A stretch of 28,021 bases of DNA, from contig JAYMTA010000482.1 in NCBI GenBank assembly GCA_036897625.1, positions 1 through 28,021 of the forward strand, in the 5' to 3' direction. Position 1 is the first letter of the stretch, and each line of letters starts with the position of its first letter. Positions 11,701 to 21,542 of this stretch are shown here, in pieces. This stretch comes from Pelargonium cotyledonis. Its lineage: Eukaryota; Streptophyta; Magnoliopsida; Geraniales; Geraniaceae. The translations under genes were made by a program, and so were the position numbers. Under the pieces are notes generated by a model. That model searched no databases. It saw only the letters and a program-made list of their open reading frames with translations, and had not been told where the DNA came from.

Positions 11701-14700
11701 AGTTTATTAGGACCCAAGCCAACTTATGGAATGAGCAACAAACATTATCCAATGTTAAAATAGTGATATAGACAGCAAAGTTAATTTTCATTTTAATTTT
11801 AACAGATAGAAAATGATAGATTCGTTAAATCATAATGAGGGTAGCATAATACCTGTAAGGATACGAGTCCCACCACATCCCATTCACAGACGTGTCATTA
11901 ATGGGTAAAAGCTGGACTAAATGGAATCCAGACTCTACAGCCCAGTCAACCAGTAACTTCAAGTCAAGAAATTCTCCAACTCCAAGATCAGCTTCTGATC
12001 TTACAGAGAACATGGGGACTGCAACACCAGCACCTCGCCAAGGAGTTGCCTAGAAGAAAAAGTTTACAGATCAGGAACACCAATTCATCTGCAATGAAGC
12101 ATACACTTAAATATAACTCATACACAACAGTTTACCCGCATCATGCCATCTGAAAGTACAATACATGTAGGTAGACTATTTGAGGAGTCAATAGAGAGAT
12201 CCCGATTGGGGCCAATTTCTGAGGAAATGTTTCCAGACTTGCCAAACTTACAATACTTGTACGTGGACTTACCGTTAAGGAACAAAATGTGCGAGGTACT
12301 ATGTGCAAGAGAGACACAAGCGTGACAATAGAATGTAATATTCAGAAATCTACCATATTATTGAAGATAAAGATTGAGCCCAAAAGGATATTTCATAGGA
12401 AAATCAGCCTTCGGAATGGCACAGTCTGTCTGCCAGATTGATTCACCAGCGTAGCTAAGTTTAAGTCCATCTTGAACCTCCCACTGCCCCAGCTTTGCAG
12501 TGCTACCAATCACATATATCTGCATGAATTTTGAGCTTCCAAAATTCTAAGACGTATATATGCAAATGCAAAATAAGCTGAACTCATAAAGAAAAACGTG
12601 AGCTCATGTGGAGTCAGAAAAATGTACCGATGTATCTTCTTCTATATTTGGGCAACAAATTTTGAAATGGACAAGGACTGAATCTGCTAATATTGAGAAA
12701 GTCATGGACAACAAATGAATTAGTTGAGATAACAGTTCTCAAAGAAGATTACACTGAAAGAGTGAAACAAGATTCAAGAAATACAAATTTGAGCACAGCC
12801 ACCTTCCTGTTTCAAATTAGTCTGGTTGATTCCGAGGGGCCTCTCTATTTGCAAACTTGAGCTTCTGCGGAAGATGACTTCTTTGAAGGCACTTCTGAAA
12901 GGGAGACAATCATCACCAGTCTGGATATAATGAGAACAGAATAGTTTGTTAATACAAAGAAACAATATGCTTTACTATGAGCAACTCAATTCACCAGATT
13001 CTGTCCACAATTTCAAGACCAAAAACAAACAAGATCAGAGGAATATGAGGTTATTATAATAATTTATAAGGAAATGGAACAAACAAATTAGAGGAATTTT
13101 TTACATGTCTGGTAGACCGCAATACTGGTCAAAATGACAACCAACTACAGCAACAAAAATTCCAGTTAACCACATAGATAAGAGGGCAAATGGATAAACC
13201 TGCACCGGTCATCCCCACCCAAACAATAAGATAATTTGGCTGTGTAAATATATCGGTCATGGGATAATACTTATCAATTAGCCAACCCAAACATCGCTTG
13301 GGAACTGACTTGGTGGTTGTTGGATAATACATAACAATACATGTTTGATCATGGATTCTGAATCAGTTTTCATACACTGGCAGAATAGATGACCCATCAA
13401 ATAACCTCAATTTATTTAAGTTAGAATGACAGTTGAGCCAGTATCCTTTAATAGGTTTCCAGCGCTCATACCAAAACTGAGCCAAACTATAATGATTAAG
13501 GCAGCGGAAAGAAGCAAGCCAGCACCAACATCAAAAGGAAGAAGACTAAAATTGTTGATCGAAGGTTGAAGCAACACTGGGTAAGAAAACCTTGGGTCTT
13601 TTGCGTGATCAACATTCCGTAAGAAGTTCACCCTAGTCACAATCTACTATTTCACAAAATGGGTCGAGGTTGAAGCAACTGCAAGAATAGCATATAAGAA
13701 AGTTATTGAGTTCGACAAAAACAACGTTGTACGTCACTTTGGCGTATCTCGAGTAGTGGTCACGGACATCGGGAGTCAGTTCATCGGGAGGAAATTCACA
13801 GATTTCTATAAAGAAAAGGGTATAAACTACCGGCAGTGGTGGTCGTCCATCCCCAAGCAAACGGCCAAACATAAATCGCAAATAGAACCATCTTGGACGG
13901 TTTAAAGAAGAGATGCAAGGCTAAAGGACGGAGATTTCATGAACTTTCAGTGCTACTATGGTTGTACAGGACAACACCAAGAATGGCAACTGGGGAAACG
14001 CCATTTAGTCTGGCATACGGTACAGACTATAGAGGCGGTCGTTCCAATAGAAGTGTAGGAAAGAGTACTGTGAATCTTACACTTCAACCAAGAAAGAAAC
14101 AATAGTGCGTAAAGAGCTAACCTAGACCTGGTGGCATAAAAGAGAAAGCAAGCGCAACTCATAAAAGCAGCATACTAACAACGAATTACGAGATACTACA
14201 ATAGTCGGGTACAACACAGAAGTCTGTCAGTAGGCGACGTAATCTAACGCAAAGTAGAAGTAACCAAAAATGCACGCAACAGTAAGGCATTGTAACCATC
14301 AAAACGGTTATCGAAAAGCACACTTCCACTACATCAATCTATTCTAAAACCTGAAAAACAACTTAGTTAAAAACACAACGGGGCAAACAAAAAGTCAATC
14401 TGAATGAAGAAAGCATGCGCTTATAATCAATGGTAGAAAAACTAAGAACCCCTGAGAAAATGGAAAGGAAAAGAAAAAAAAAATAGGGAAGGAATGCAAT
14501 TGGGAATCTATAACTTTTGGGGTTTCCCCTTAAAGAAAAAAGTGAGGTTTGAATTCCAACAGTTCTACAAGTATCTATAGGTAAATATCTCTTTTTCCAT
14601 TACAGTAACCAAAGGGATTATAAAACTGTCTAAACCCAAAAGTTGCAAATCACAAAACATTCCCACTGCATCAAAATGTTACAAAGTTGTTTAAGGGTGT

Positions 14701-15189
14701 TTAGATTCCCATGGTCCTAGTGAATATAGATTAGATGCAATACTTGCAAAGAGTGAAAGTCTTCATATGCATTTCCATTTTTCTCATAGCAACAGATACC
14801 AAAAGAGTTCATGTAAAAACTAATAAAAGTAGTACCTGCCAGAGATCTCGAAGCTCCACGGACCATCCGTCTGGAATTCCCTCGGGCACCAGTAGTTTCC
14901 GTTTCTTCCCCATCTCCCATCTAAGAGCATTTTTCTCATCATCTACCACATAATAACTGTACTCACAAGCAAAGCCAGTGGGTACGACAATTGCTCCACA
15001 CCATACGAGCTGGTTACCCTCATGAACTGGGCTAAGCAAAATACCCTTCTTCACATCCGACGAGCCAACAACTGGTTCAGAGCCACACACCACTATGCTT
15101 TGGCCCCATTGTGTGTAATACGGAAGTCTGAAGATCACATTCACCGATTTCATGGACTTCAACCCAGAAAGGAACCCCAAATTTGACAT
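5754..15189 (-). CDS. DPE2: 4-alpha-glucanotransferase DPE2 (disproportionating enzyme 2), 22 coding exons
   Basis: This cytosolic enzyme transfers one glucose of maltose to a soluble heteroglycan and frees the other, in night-time starch breakdown. Exons in gene order: 15189-14836, 12920-12803, 12683-12628, 12519-12392, 12262-12136, 12049-11853, 11464-11386, 11273-11235, 10575-10456, 10305-10204, 9922-9839, 9731-9489, 9366-9241, 9112-9038, 8940-8869, 7697-7578, 7401-7304, 7056-6897, 6818-6720, 6443-6246, 6064-5971, 5863-5754. They total 2799 bases, 932 residues plus stop, unbroken in frame; Arabidopsis DPE2 is about 955. Two CBM20 domains precede a GH77 domain with D560, E755 and D807. Twenty introns are GT-AG and one is AT-AC. 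The ATG at 15189 gives the family N-terminus (MSNLG); an in-frame ATG at 15243 probably lies in a leader intron. The C-terminus ends shortly after SGRSYP, about 20 residues earlier than in Arabidopsis. Nothing suggests inactivation. Confidence 0.95.
7698..8868 (-). other. DPE2: Large DPE2 intron (intron 15), 1171 bp
   Basis: Donor gtaataat follows exon 15 and acceptor ttatgtag precedes exon 16. The content is AT-rich with no recognised element. The short open frames at 8044-8235 and 8299-8526 look like chance frames. Confidence 0.7.
11611..11626. repeat. (GT)8 microsatellite in a DPE2 intron
   Basis: Sixteen bases of GT repeat lie in the intron between exons 6 and 7, close to an A13-14 run at 11645-11657. 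Confidence 0.8.
12136..12920 (-). other. DPE2: DPE2 exons 2-5: second CBM20 domain
   Basis: Residues 119-261, in four exons. [17 protein letters not shown] links the two carbohydrate-binding modules. The second module then runs [56 protein letters not shown] and GPNRDLSID, the same fold order as CBM20. Exons 4 and 5 are separated by the AT-AC intron, which falls within FPMKYKYCK. GH77 starts right after SDGMMR. Confidence 0.9.
12263..12391 (-). other. DPE2: U12-type AT-AC intron of DPE2 (intron 4)
   Basis: Read on the minus strand, the 129-base intron starts ATATCCTTTT, a full match to the U12 donor consensus, and ends GTCCAC. The branch-site match TTCCTTAAC (12282-12274) lies about 12 bases before the end, the usual U12 spacing. 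Cutting here joins ATG-AA to G-TAC-AAG and gives MKYKYCK, the expected DPE2 sequence. No GT-AG pair near the junction restores the frame. The minor spliceosome (U11/U12, U4atac/U6atac) would remove it. Confidence 0.9.
12921..14835 (-). other. DPE2: DPE2 intron 1, 1915 bp, carrying a retrotransposon fossil
   Basis: The donor gtact follows the CAG codon of exon 1 and the acceptor tatccag precedes exon 2. It is the longest intron of the coding region. About 680 bases in its middle are a Ty3/gypsy integrase relic lying antisense to DPE2. Bases 12921-13600 and 14310-14835 show no recognised feature. Confidence 0.85.
13620..14300 (+). mobile_element. Ty3/gypsy integrase fossil inside DPE2 intron 1
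   Basis: Plus-strand translation shows integrase-core remains ([19 protein letters not shown], then [16 protein letters not shown]), followed by [21 protein letters not shown] and a C-terminal stretch like [18 protein letters not shown]. These are hallmarks of plant Ty3/gypsy integrases, probably of the Tat/Athila side because the GDLVLR-type tail is present and no chromodomain is seen. Only the integrase part remains. It is broken in several places, has no LTRs in the intron, and is clearly old. Confidence 0.85.
14836..15189 (-). other. DPE2: DPE2 exon 1: first CBM20 starch-binding domain
   Basis: Residues 1-118. From about residue 13 the sequence has the CBM20 pattern: [15 protein letters not shown], then [10 protein letters not shown], then a tryptophan-bearing strand ([11 protein letters not shown]), and [14 protein letters not shown] near the end. 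CBM20 modules bind alpha-glucans. In DPE2 the tandem pair is thought to hold the heteroglycan acceptor. The exon ends at DLWQ followed by a gtact donor. Confidence 0.9.
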
Positions 15190-15960
15190 TTCCTCGCTAA
15201 TGAATCGAACCCAGATGGAGATTCTAGCAAAATCCAAATTCAATTACAAGTCAGTCTCAATAAAAAAATATAACCCACAAAAACATAATCAACTGAAAAA
15301 ACATCTGAGCTCATTGGTACCCAGAGGCATGTAGAGGAAAAAAAAAATGAATCACAATTACAAAATTTCAATGATCTAAAATCCTACGAAAAAAAAAACA
15401 CATGGCTAATAATTTATATTTTCCTCTGTTTTCTGAGCAACCAAACGGTGGGATACAGATTCGAAATCACAACCAAGAGAACAAAAACGAATTATATGAA
15501 GTTGGGCAAAAAAGAAAAATATCCACCATTGATTTGTGGACGAAAGATTGAGAAGGCAGATAATAATTAATAAAGAAAGAAAGCAATGAAAATGTAAGGC
15601 AACTTTACTTGATTAGAAAGCTAAAAGCGATTGAGCAGAAAGGAGAGAATGATTAATTAGGAGTAGAGTAGAAAAGAAACAAAGGAATCTGAAGCGGGTT
15701 TGTCTGTTTTGATTGAGAGAAAAATGAGACGTTGCAATGCGATTGGAGGAGGAAGATGGTGATCACTATCGGTATCGGTACTGTTATGTGTGTATATGCA
15801 GATATTATTGCATTGAAGTTGAACGGAGGAGATTGGAGATTGGAGATAGAGTCGAGTGGAGTGGAGAGCAGTGGTTTCCAAATGAGGACTGTCTGTCCTT
15901 TTGTTATTCAATACGCACTTTTCATTGTCTGTGGAGAGTGACAGATACGATCGTTTCCTG
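15190..15960 (-). promoter_or_regulatory. DPE2: DPE2 5' leader (probable leader intron) and promoter region
   Basis: On the minus strand an acceptor-like TTTTGCTAG ends at 15224, with a CTGAC branch-like motif about 30 bases upstream. A donor-like CAA|GTAAAG lies at 15609/15608. Together they suggest a 385-bp leader intron (15608-15224), a non-coding first exon upstream of 15609, and a short leader piece at 15223-15190. This would remove the upstream in-frame ATG at 15243. The transcription start is probably between 15700 and 15950. No TATA box stands out. Confidence 0.4.
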
Positions 15961-16249
15961 AAAATCATATCGTTTTGTGCAGTTGTGCTTCTGTTTGATT
16001 GTGTCCAGATTTTTTATTTCCATCGTTCATTCACATGTTAGATACTATATTTGTTTGAGGAGAATAAAGAATTTACTTAGGGGAGTATTTTATGATAGTG
16101 TGTCGTTACGTTAAAATTCATTTTATAATCAATCAAGTAATTTTATTGGAGCATAGCTTTTCGTTAGATTTAAGTATTTTAATGAGTTGTCACGGCGGAT
16201 TAGTACGAATGATGTCATTATTGGATTAGTATAGAAGAGCGGATGCTCA
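15961..16249. other. Spacer upstream of DPE2
   Basis: AT-rich sequence between the DPE2 promoter area and the gag fossil. Nothing recognised. Confidence 0.4.
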
Positions 16250-17880
16250 ACAAACTATTCGAGATTTAATATTCTCAAGCGCGAGAAATTTTACTTTGCA
16301 GTCATTGCCTTGGAGTGCTACCACATGGGAAGTTCGGTCCTACATGATCAATTTGGTCTTGATCCTATCTTTTCTTAGCAATATAGACTACAAGAGTCCT
16401 TACACCCATTTGAGAAAGTTTTTGGATTATTACAACACGTTCAAATCCCAAGGTGCCTCGGATGATGTGATTTCGCTGTTTCAGTTTCTCTTAAATCTCG
16501 TGCGTGAGAGTAGTGTGACAGACTTCCGCCTAATTCCTTCACTACTTGGGAAGAACTAGTAGCTGCATTTCCAGAAATGTTTTCTTTCCATTGGGCATAA
16601 CGCACAAACTCTGGGGTGACATTTGGAGTTTCTATCAAGAGGAAGGAGAGTCACTTTATAGGGTCTGTGAGAAGTTCAATGCGTTGCAGTGAAAGTGCCC
16701 ATATCACGGCAATCCCAAGTGATGCCACATCTCAATTTTCTATTCAATCGCTCTCACCATGACCGGGGTATGATCAACGCTCTTGTAAATGGAAAACTTA
16801 TTAACAAAACGCTAGTTGAGGCTTGAGATCTCATAGAAAGCATGACTATGGGTGATTCAAAATGTAATAGAAAGAAGTGGAATCTTGCGAGGATCGGAAA
16901 AACATATGAGGTTGATGAGCTGACACTACTCAATGACAAGGTGGATTCTTTAATGAGGTAATTTTTTACATCAAAAGTCAATGTTGTGAGCATTTCCCCC
17001 GATTCTAAAGGCAACATATGTGTTACTTGTGGAGGTCGACACCTAAGCGAGCAATGCCAGGCCACCATTCAAGTCAACTTCGTAGGTAACAATAGAGGAG
17101 ATCTTTACCCCTCCACTTGCAATCCAAATTAGATGAAGTATTTGAATTTCTCATGGTGATGAACTGAATAGCATGGGTAGAATCAAGGAAATGTAAACTA
17201 GATCCATCAAGCTCAAGGTTGCCAAGTTTCTCCCCAATATCCACAAGCCCTATCAGCCTTACATAATCAGAGGTAAAATCTAGAGCAAAATCAGGCTCAA
17301 GGTCAGGTTCAGGCTCATCAGATGCAACTTATTGATTAGGAGACATCCTTGAACAAAGTTACTTAGAGCATCGTGGACCGGGTGAAATCCATGGAAACTT
17401 GGTCAATTAGAATATCGATGTGACCAACTTAAGGCTGGACAAGTGGCCACAAACCTGATCAAACATGTAGAGGGGACTCTTCCTAGTCAACTCCTAGTAA
17501 ACCTGAGGGAGAATGCAAACACAACAGTTCTAAAAAGTAGGAAGACCACCGAGCTAAGAAAATAAGAGGTCGAGAAGAAATCAATCAATTTTCCCAAAGA
17601 AGATGTTTTGAAGAACATGGATAAAGCCCCAAATGAAATTGAAGAAGTCTTAGAAGACACTTCAACAAAGAAGGTTCAAAAGGATCAACCTATACTCAAA
17701 CCTCTTAGACCACAAGCATTGTTCCCTACCCGGCTTAGGGATACGACATTGGAAAAGAAGTACAATAAGTTCTTGGAAATTTTTAGACAACTCCAAGTCA
17801 CTTTTCCATTTTGTGAGGTGCTTTTGTTGGAAGAATATCATAGATATGGCAATGAAAATAAAAGTTCCAAATGCTAGATC
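16250..17880 (+). mobile_element. Ty3/gypsy gag-region fossil (Athila/Tat-like)
   Basis: The plus strand carries, in order, remains of the plant Athila-type gag: HLRKFLDYYNTFKSQGASDD, a cysteine/histidine-poor capsid-like middle, GKLINKTLVEA followed by LIESMTMGDS, a VDELTLLNDKVDSLM coiled stretch, and at 17640-17870 the end-of-gag motif KYNKFLEIFRQLQVTFPFCE. The order is that of an Athila-lineage gag. It is heavily broken and has no recognised polymerase domains or LTRs nearby. It lies just upstream of the DPE2 promoter, pointing away from it. Confidence 0.75.
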
Positions 17881-18785
17881 ACTTTACGAATATGACTTGA
17901 AGGATAATAGAATGATTTACCCATTAAAGTGCTTGCTTTACGAAAGTTGTATCAGTTGAGCGATTCCTCGAAGAGCGTCGCCTCTATAGTAGTCTACTCA
18001 AGCTTCACGTATCTCCTCAAAGACGATTAACAAAGAAGAAACTCCATAAAACTCAAACTCTAGAGTGAGAACTCCGAGTTCAGATTTTACACTTTTAAAT
18101 TTGTGTAGAATTCACACGTTAATTATAACAACTGATTATGCCATCTACTTTCATTGTAATGACTCGAACTGAATATCAATTTCGTGCATAGCGTTCCCAA
18201 ACATAAATCCTATGTATAATGAGATGAGTTTCCTAATCCAAACCAAAATAAGAAACATTCGTGTTAGGCAAAACTTTTGTTGACTTTCAGAGGCTGTTTG
18301 ACCGGCCAAATCAATTTTAAATTGTGCAGTCAAGCTCATTCTTAAAAATTTTAGAAGTCCTCTACAATTCTTATGAAGACCCAAATTTGATACAATATCT
18401 TTAAGAATATCAAAATCTCGAATCACTCTTCAAAAGTCAAACAGTCAAAATTGACAATTTTGTCTGAATTTATTCATTTTGTTTACTTTCATTTTTGGAA
18501 TGATTCTAGGACATTCCATATGTGTTTGAAGATATTGTATCTCACAAAGTTGGTAGTGTTGTCAAATGATCACAAACACTAAGTGACATCTAGCAATTCA
18601 TTAGCATCCCCAAATTGTGAGGCTTGTGTAATAAGTCAATCCTTCATGAATGGCTCTTGTGTACTATATTCCTTTTTGTCCTTTATATCTAAGATCAACA
18701 ACAAATCATATTAATCTCTCTTGTCATGTTTGTGTAGTCTAATCTTATTAATCTCTCTCTTTCGTTCTCTGCGCTTTCTCTCTTT
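17881..18785. other. Unassigned AT-rich stretch
   Basis: Follows the gag fossil. The first 230 bases may belong to the same old retroelement. The rest, including a 91-codon minus-strand frame at 18151-18426, shows nothing I recognise. Confidence 0.4.
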
Positions 18786-19140
18786 ACCTCGGGATTGTTC
18801 TATGTTGTTGGCCGCTTGATACTCAGTTTTATTGGCCAAGGCTTTTGTGGCAAACTGTGGGAGGCCTTATGCTCTGTTACTTTATGGTTTGTTTGGTTAA
18901 GTCGGAACGACTTAGTTTTCAATCGTAACTTCCTGAGCATAGGGGAGACGCTTCTTCGCATTTAGAGTTTCTCACTTTCTTTAGTTTTTTTTTATTGACT
19001 CTAGTTGCTCTATTTATTTTAATGCTTGGGTGACTGATCCTCTATCTTGTTTGAGAATCTATCATGCCTTTTGATTGTACTTTTATTTGAACAATTGGGT
19101 TACATTAAATAAAAGTTACCTCTCGTTTATAAAAAAAAAA
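18786..19140 (+). mobile_element. 3' end of a LINE (non-LTR retrotransposon) with poly-A tail
   Basis: Bases 18792-18963 keep one open frame ending in GKLWEALCSVTLWFVWLSRN and DLVFNRNFLSIGETLLRI, then a TAG stop. The LWxxWxxRNxxxFN pattern is characteristic of the C-terminal zinc-binding (zf-RVT) region after the reverse transcriptase of plant L1-like LINEs. About 165 bases of T-rich 3' UTR follow, ending in a run of ten A's at 19131-19140. Everything upstream is missing, so this is a typical 5'-truncated copy. Confidence 0.7.
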
Positions 19141-19300
19141 TACAATCACCAAAATAATTGGTATATAGGGCATTACCTAACAACTTTCTTTCATGCCCTT
19201 ATATGTTAATTTTATGAATCATTTCTTATCTAATATAAAAACTTAGAGAAAGAGAGCGGGTCTATTTTTCAACACAATGCAACGTTGTTATTTAAAACAA

Positions 19301-20762
19301 GGGTTAAAGGTGTGGATAGTACCTAAACTTTGGCGAAATACCCAATTTAGTACCTAATCTTTAATTCTACCAGATTTAGTATCCATATTTTTATTTGTAC
19401 CCAATTTAGTACCCGCCGTCCGGCTCCGTTAGAATCTCCGTTAACGGTCTGCCAACTGTAACGGTTCAAGCTTATGTGGATATTTTCTGCTGATCTAACT
19501 GCTGAGTTGTAATTTTTTTGGTTGATGTGGTAAAACTTCACCTAAGAACTTGATGACATGGAATTTTAAATATTAACAAATTATTTTAAAAAAAATAAAA
19601 ATCTTCTGCATGAACAAAGAGGAAAGGGGAGCATGGTCACTATGGCGACAACGGCGAACTCCTGCTGCGGATCTAGAGAGGGTCGTGGAAACAGAGCGGT
19701 CGATGGGATCTTCCTCCTCCGCTGGAACGAGCTCCCCGTGTTGATTTCATCTTGGTCGTTCATTGGAGCTCCGCCGGAAGGCTTCCTCTACATGCTCGCA
19801 TACGATGCCATTGTTGGTGACGCCGCCTTGGCTTCGACCGACGTCGTTGTAAAGAAAAATGGCATTGACTTGCTTAGTGATTCGTACTTTAGTTATTGTT
19901 CAGACATTCTTCAAATCTTCGCTGGCTTTGCTTGGGGAACTCACAGAGGTGGAATCATTAGGTCCGTCGGAGAGATGCGGAAGAGGTTAATGCAGGTTGT
20001 TGTCGCAGGAACTGCAGGCTCGGGTAAATTTCTTAGTTGTACTGTTTTCGATCTTGTTTTGTGCTTCTTGCAAATCTGGGATTGTTGAGCTTTGGGATTT
20101 TGAGGTTTTTTTTATAAGCGGGATTTTGAGGTTTTGATTTGGTAAAGTTTGGTTTTTAAAATTGTTAATGATGAATTTGGATCTCCTAATTTGGGTTGTT
20201 TCCATAATTATGACCAGACTGTATTATTTGTTTGTTTGTTGTTGTTAGTAAGAGCATACATGAGTGTGATTTGTGATTTTGTGAGAAATATTTGCAGGTT
20301 GTTGTCGCCAGAGAGGTATAATGCAGGTTGTTGCCGAAATTTCAGTCTCAATCCTATTGAGACTTGATGCATTCAAAAATCCTTTTTTTTTTCAACACCA
20401 CAAGTAGCAAATGTTTGTTGAATGAAAGTGAGAAACAACTCTAAAACTCCTATTGAGACTTAAGAGTGGAAGATGTATGAATACGAAGAGAAGAGAGAGA
20501 ATTTCATATTTTATTTTATTTTAATAAAAAAACAAAAATCCACGTCATTTAGTGCCTAAAACGTCCATGTCAGCAAAAATTTCCCCCTAGGCAAGATTGG
20601 GTCTACGTGGACGGGACTTAATGGAGCTGTTAACGGGGTCTAATGGTGGACACTCAATTGAGTTCAAAATAAAAGTGTGGGTACTAAGTCTGGTAGAATA
20701 AAAGTATAGGTATTAAATTGGGTTCCACTGCAAAGTTTGGGTATCATTGATGCATTTAACCC
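19301..20762. mobile_element. Non-autonomous Mutator-like element (MULE 1), complete ends
   Basis: Terminal inverted repeats of about 140 bp: the left arm (19301-19445) starts GGGTTAAAGGTGTGGATAGT and the right arm (20762-20627, read inward) starts GGGTTAAATGCATCAATGAT. They share the series CCCAATTTARTACCT, ATTCTACCAGA and CCGTTAACRG. The flanks TTAAAACAA (19292-19300) and TTAAAGCAA (20763-20771) are a 9-bp target duplication matching at 8 of 9, the Mutator signature. At 1.46 kb it has no transposase. The interior is GC-richer and may be captured host sequence. Confidence 0.88.
19633..20350 (+). pseudogene. Possible captured gene fragment inside MULE 1 (Pack-MULE candidate)
   Basis: A 151-codon frame (19633-20088) starts MVTMATTANSCCG. 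Its first 390 bases are GC-rich and coding-like, unlike the AT-rich terminal arms. At 20024 the sequence turns T-rich after CTCGG|GTAAAT, and it becomes exon-like again after ATTTGCAG at 20297, which looks like an intron. The string GCAGGTTGTTGTCGC occurs at 19992 and 20294, and a near-copy with TTGCCG at 20323. I recognise no domain. It may be a host gene fragment carried by the element, or merely non-coding filler. Confidence 0.4.
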
Positions 20763-21542
20763 TTAAAGCAAAAAGGGATAAAGGGTTTTTTTGGTACCCA
20801 AACTGTGGCCTCATACCCAGTTTGGTACCTACACTTTTATTGTACCCATTGAGTACCCCAAACAATTATTTTTTACCCATTAAGTACTTGTACTTTTATT
20901 TTATACCAAATGTGATGCATGTCGTTACCTCCCATCAATTTGGCCGTTAAGTGGCATTGGCGTGTACATTTCTCTGTCACGCTGGAAAAAATGTTGCGCA
21001 CATGGAGAATTTGGGCACATACTCATGGCCACGTGTGCTGTCACGTGTAAAAAAATTGAAAAAGAGTCAAATGGTCTTTCTCTCACTCTCTCACGCTCTA
21101 GGGCTTGCGTTGTTTTGTTGTTCAGAGAAGAAAAGTTGAAGATTCAAACAACGAAGAAGAGAGAGATTTCAGATAAAGAGAGAGAAAGCGCAGAGAACAA
21201 AAGAGAGAGATTAGGGCTCGTGGAATCGTTGTTGAAAGAGACAGAACAGGAGAAGATTCTCAGCCCCATCTTTGTCTAGTCAGTTTCAATCTAGCTTTTC
21301 ATGTTTAACAAGGCAAAAATTAATAAAGGTTAGTGATGGTTTGTTTGTTTATGGTAATAAACTATTGGGTTTAGGCTTGTTTAGTGTTTAGATATGTGTA
21401 TAAGATTTGGGGGTTATCGAAAGTTAGGGTTTGGGGAATATTTAATTTCAGATATAGTAAAGTTAGTTTGTTGACTGGCATATTATATGGTTTAATAATT
21501 GGGAAGTACAAACTAATATTGATATTTGGTTTTGTTTTGTAG

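Larger units (their letters stand above)
5754..12049 (-). other. DPE2: DPE2 exons 6-22: GH77 glucanotransferase domain and C-terminus
   Basis: Residues 262-932. The domain opens with [16 protein letters not shown] and has the DPE2-typical long insert before the core. Catalytic residues by family homology are the nucleophile D560 in [15 protein letters not shown] (exon 13), the acid/base E755 in [11 protein letters not shown] (exon 18), and D807 in [11 protein letters not shown] (exon 20). [16 protein letters not shown] and [17 protein letters not shown] (exon 12) are strongly conserved substrate-site segments. Exon 8 is only 39 bases. Exon 9 uses the less usual donor gtcaga. Confidence 0.93.

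Noticed and set aside
13129-13332. Minus-strand 67-codon frame in DPE2 intron 1
   Set aside because: It lies in the intron, has no family similarity and has no splice sites that would add it to DPE2.
15190-15243. Upstream in-frame ATG at 15243 as the DPE2 start
   Set aside because: The 18 extra residues do not resemble the family N-terminus, and they fall partly in a probable leader intron ending at 15224.
15657-15968. Minus-strand 103-codon frame upstream of DPE2
   Set aside because: No similarity is recognised. It is more simply the untranslated leader and promoter, and plus-strand frames overlap it equally.
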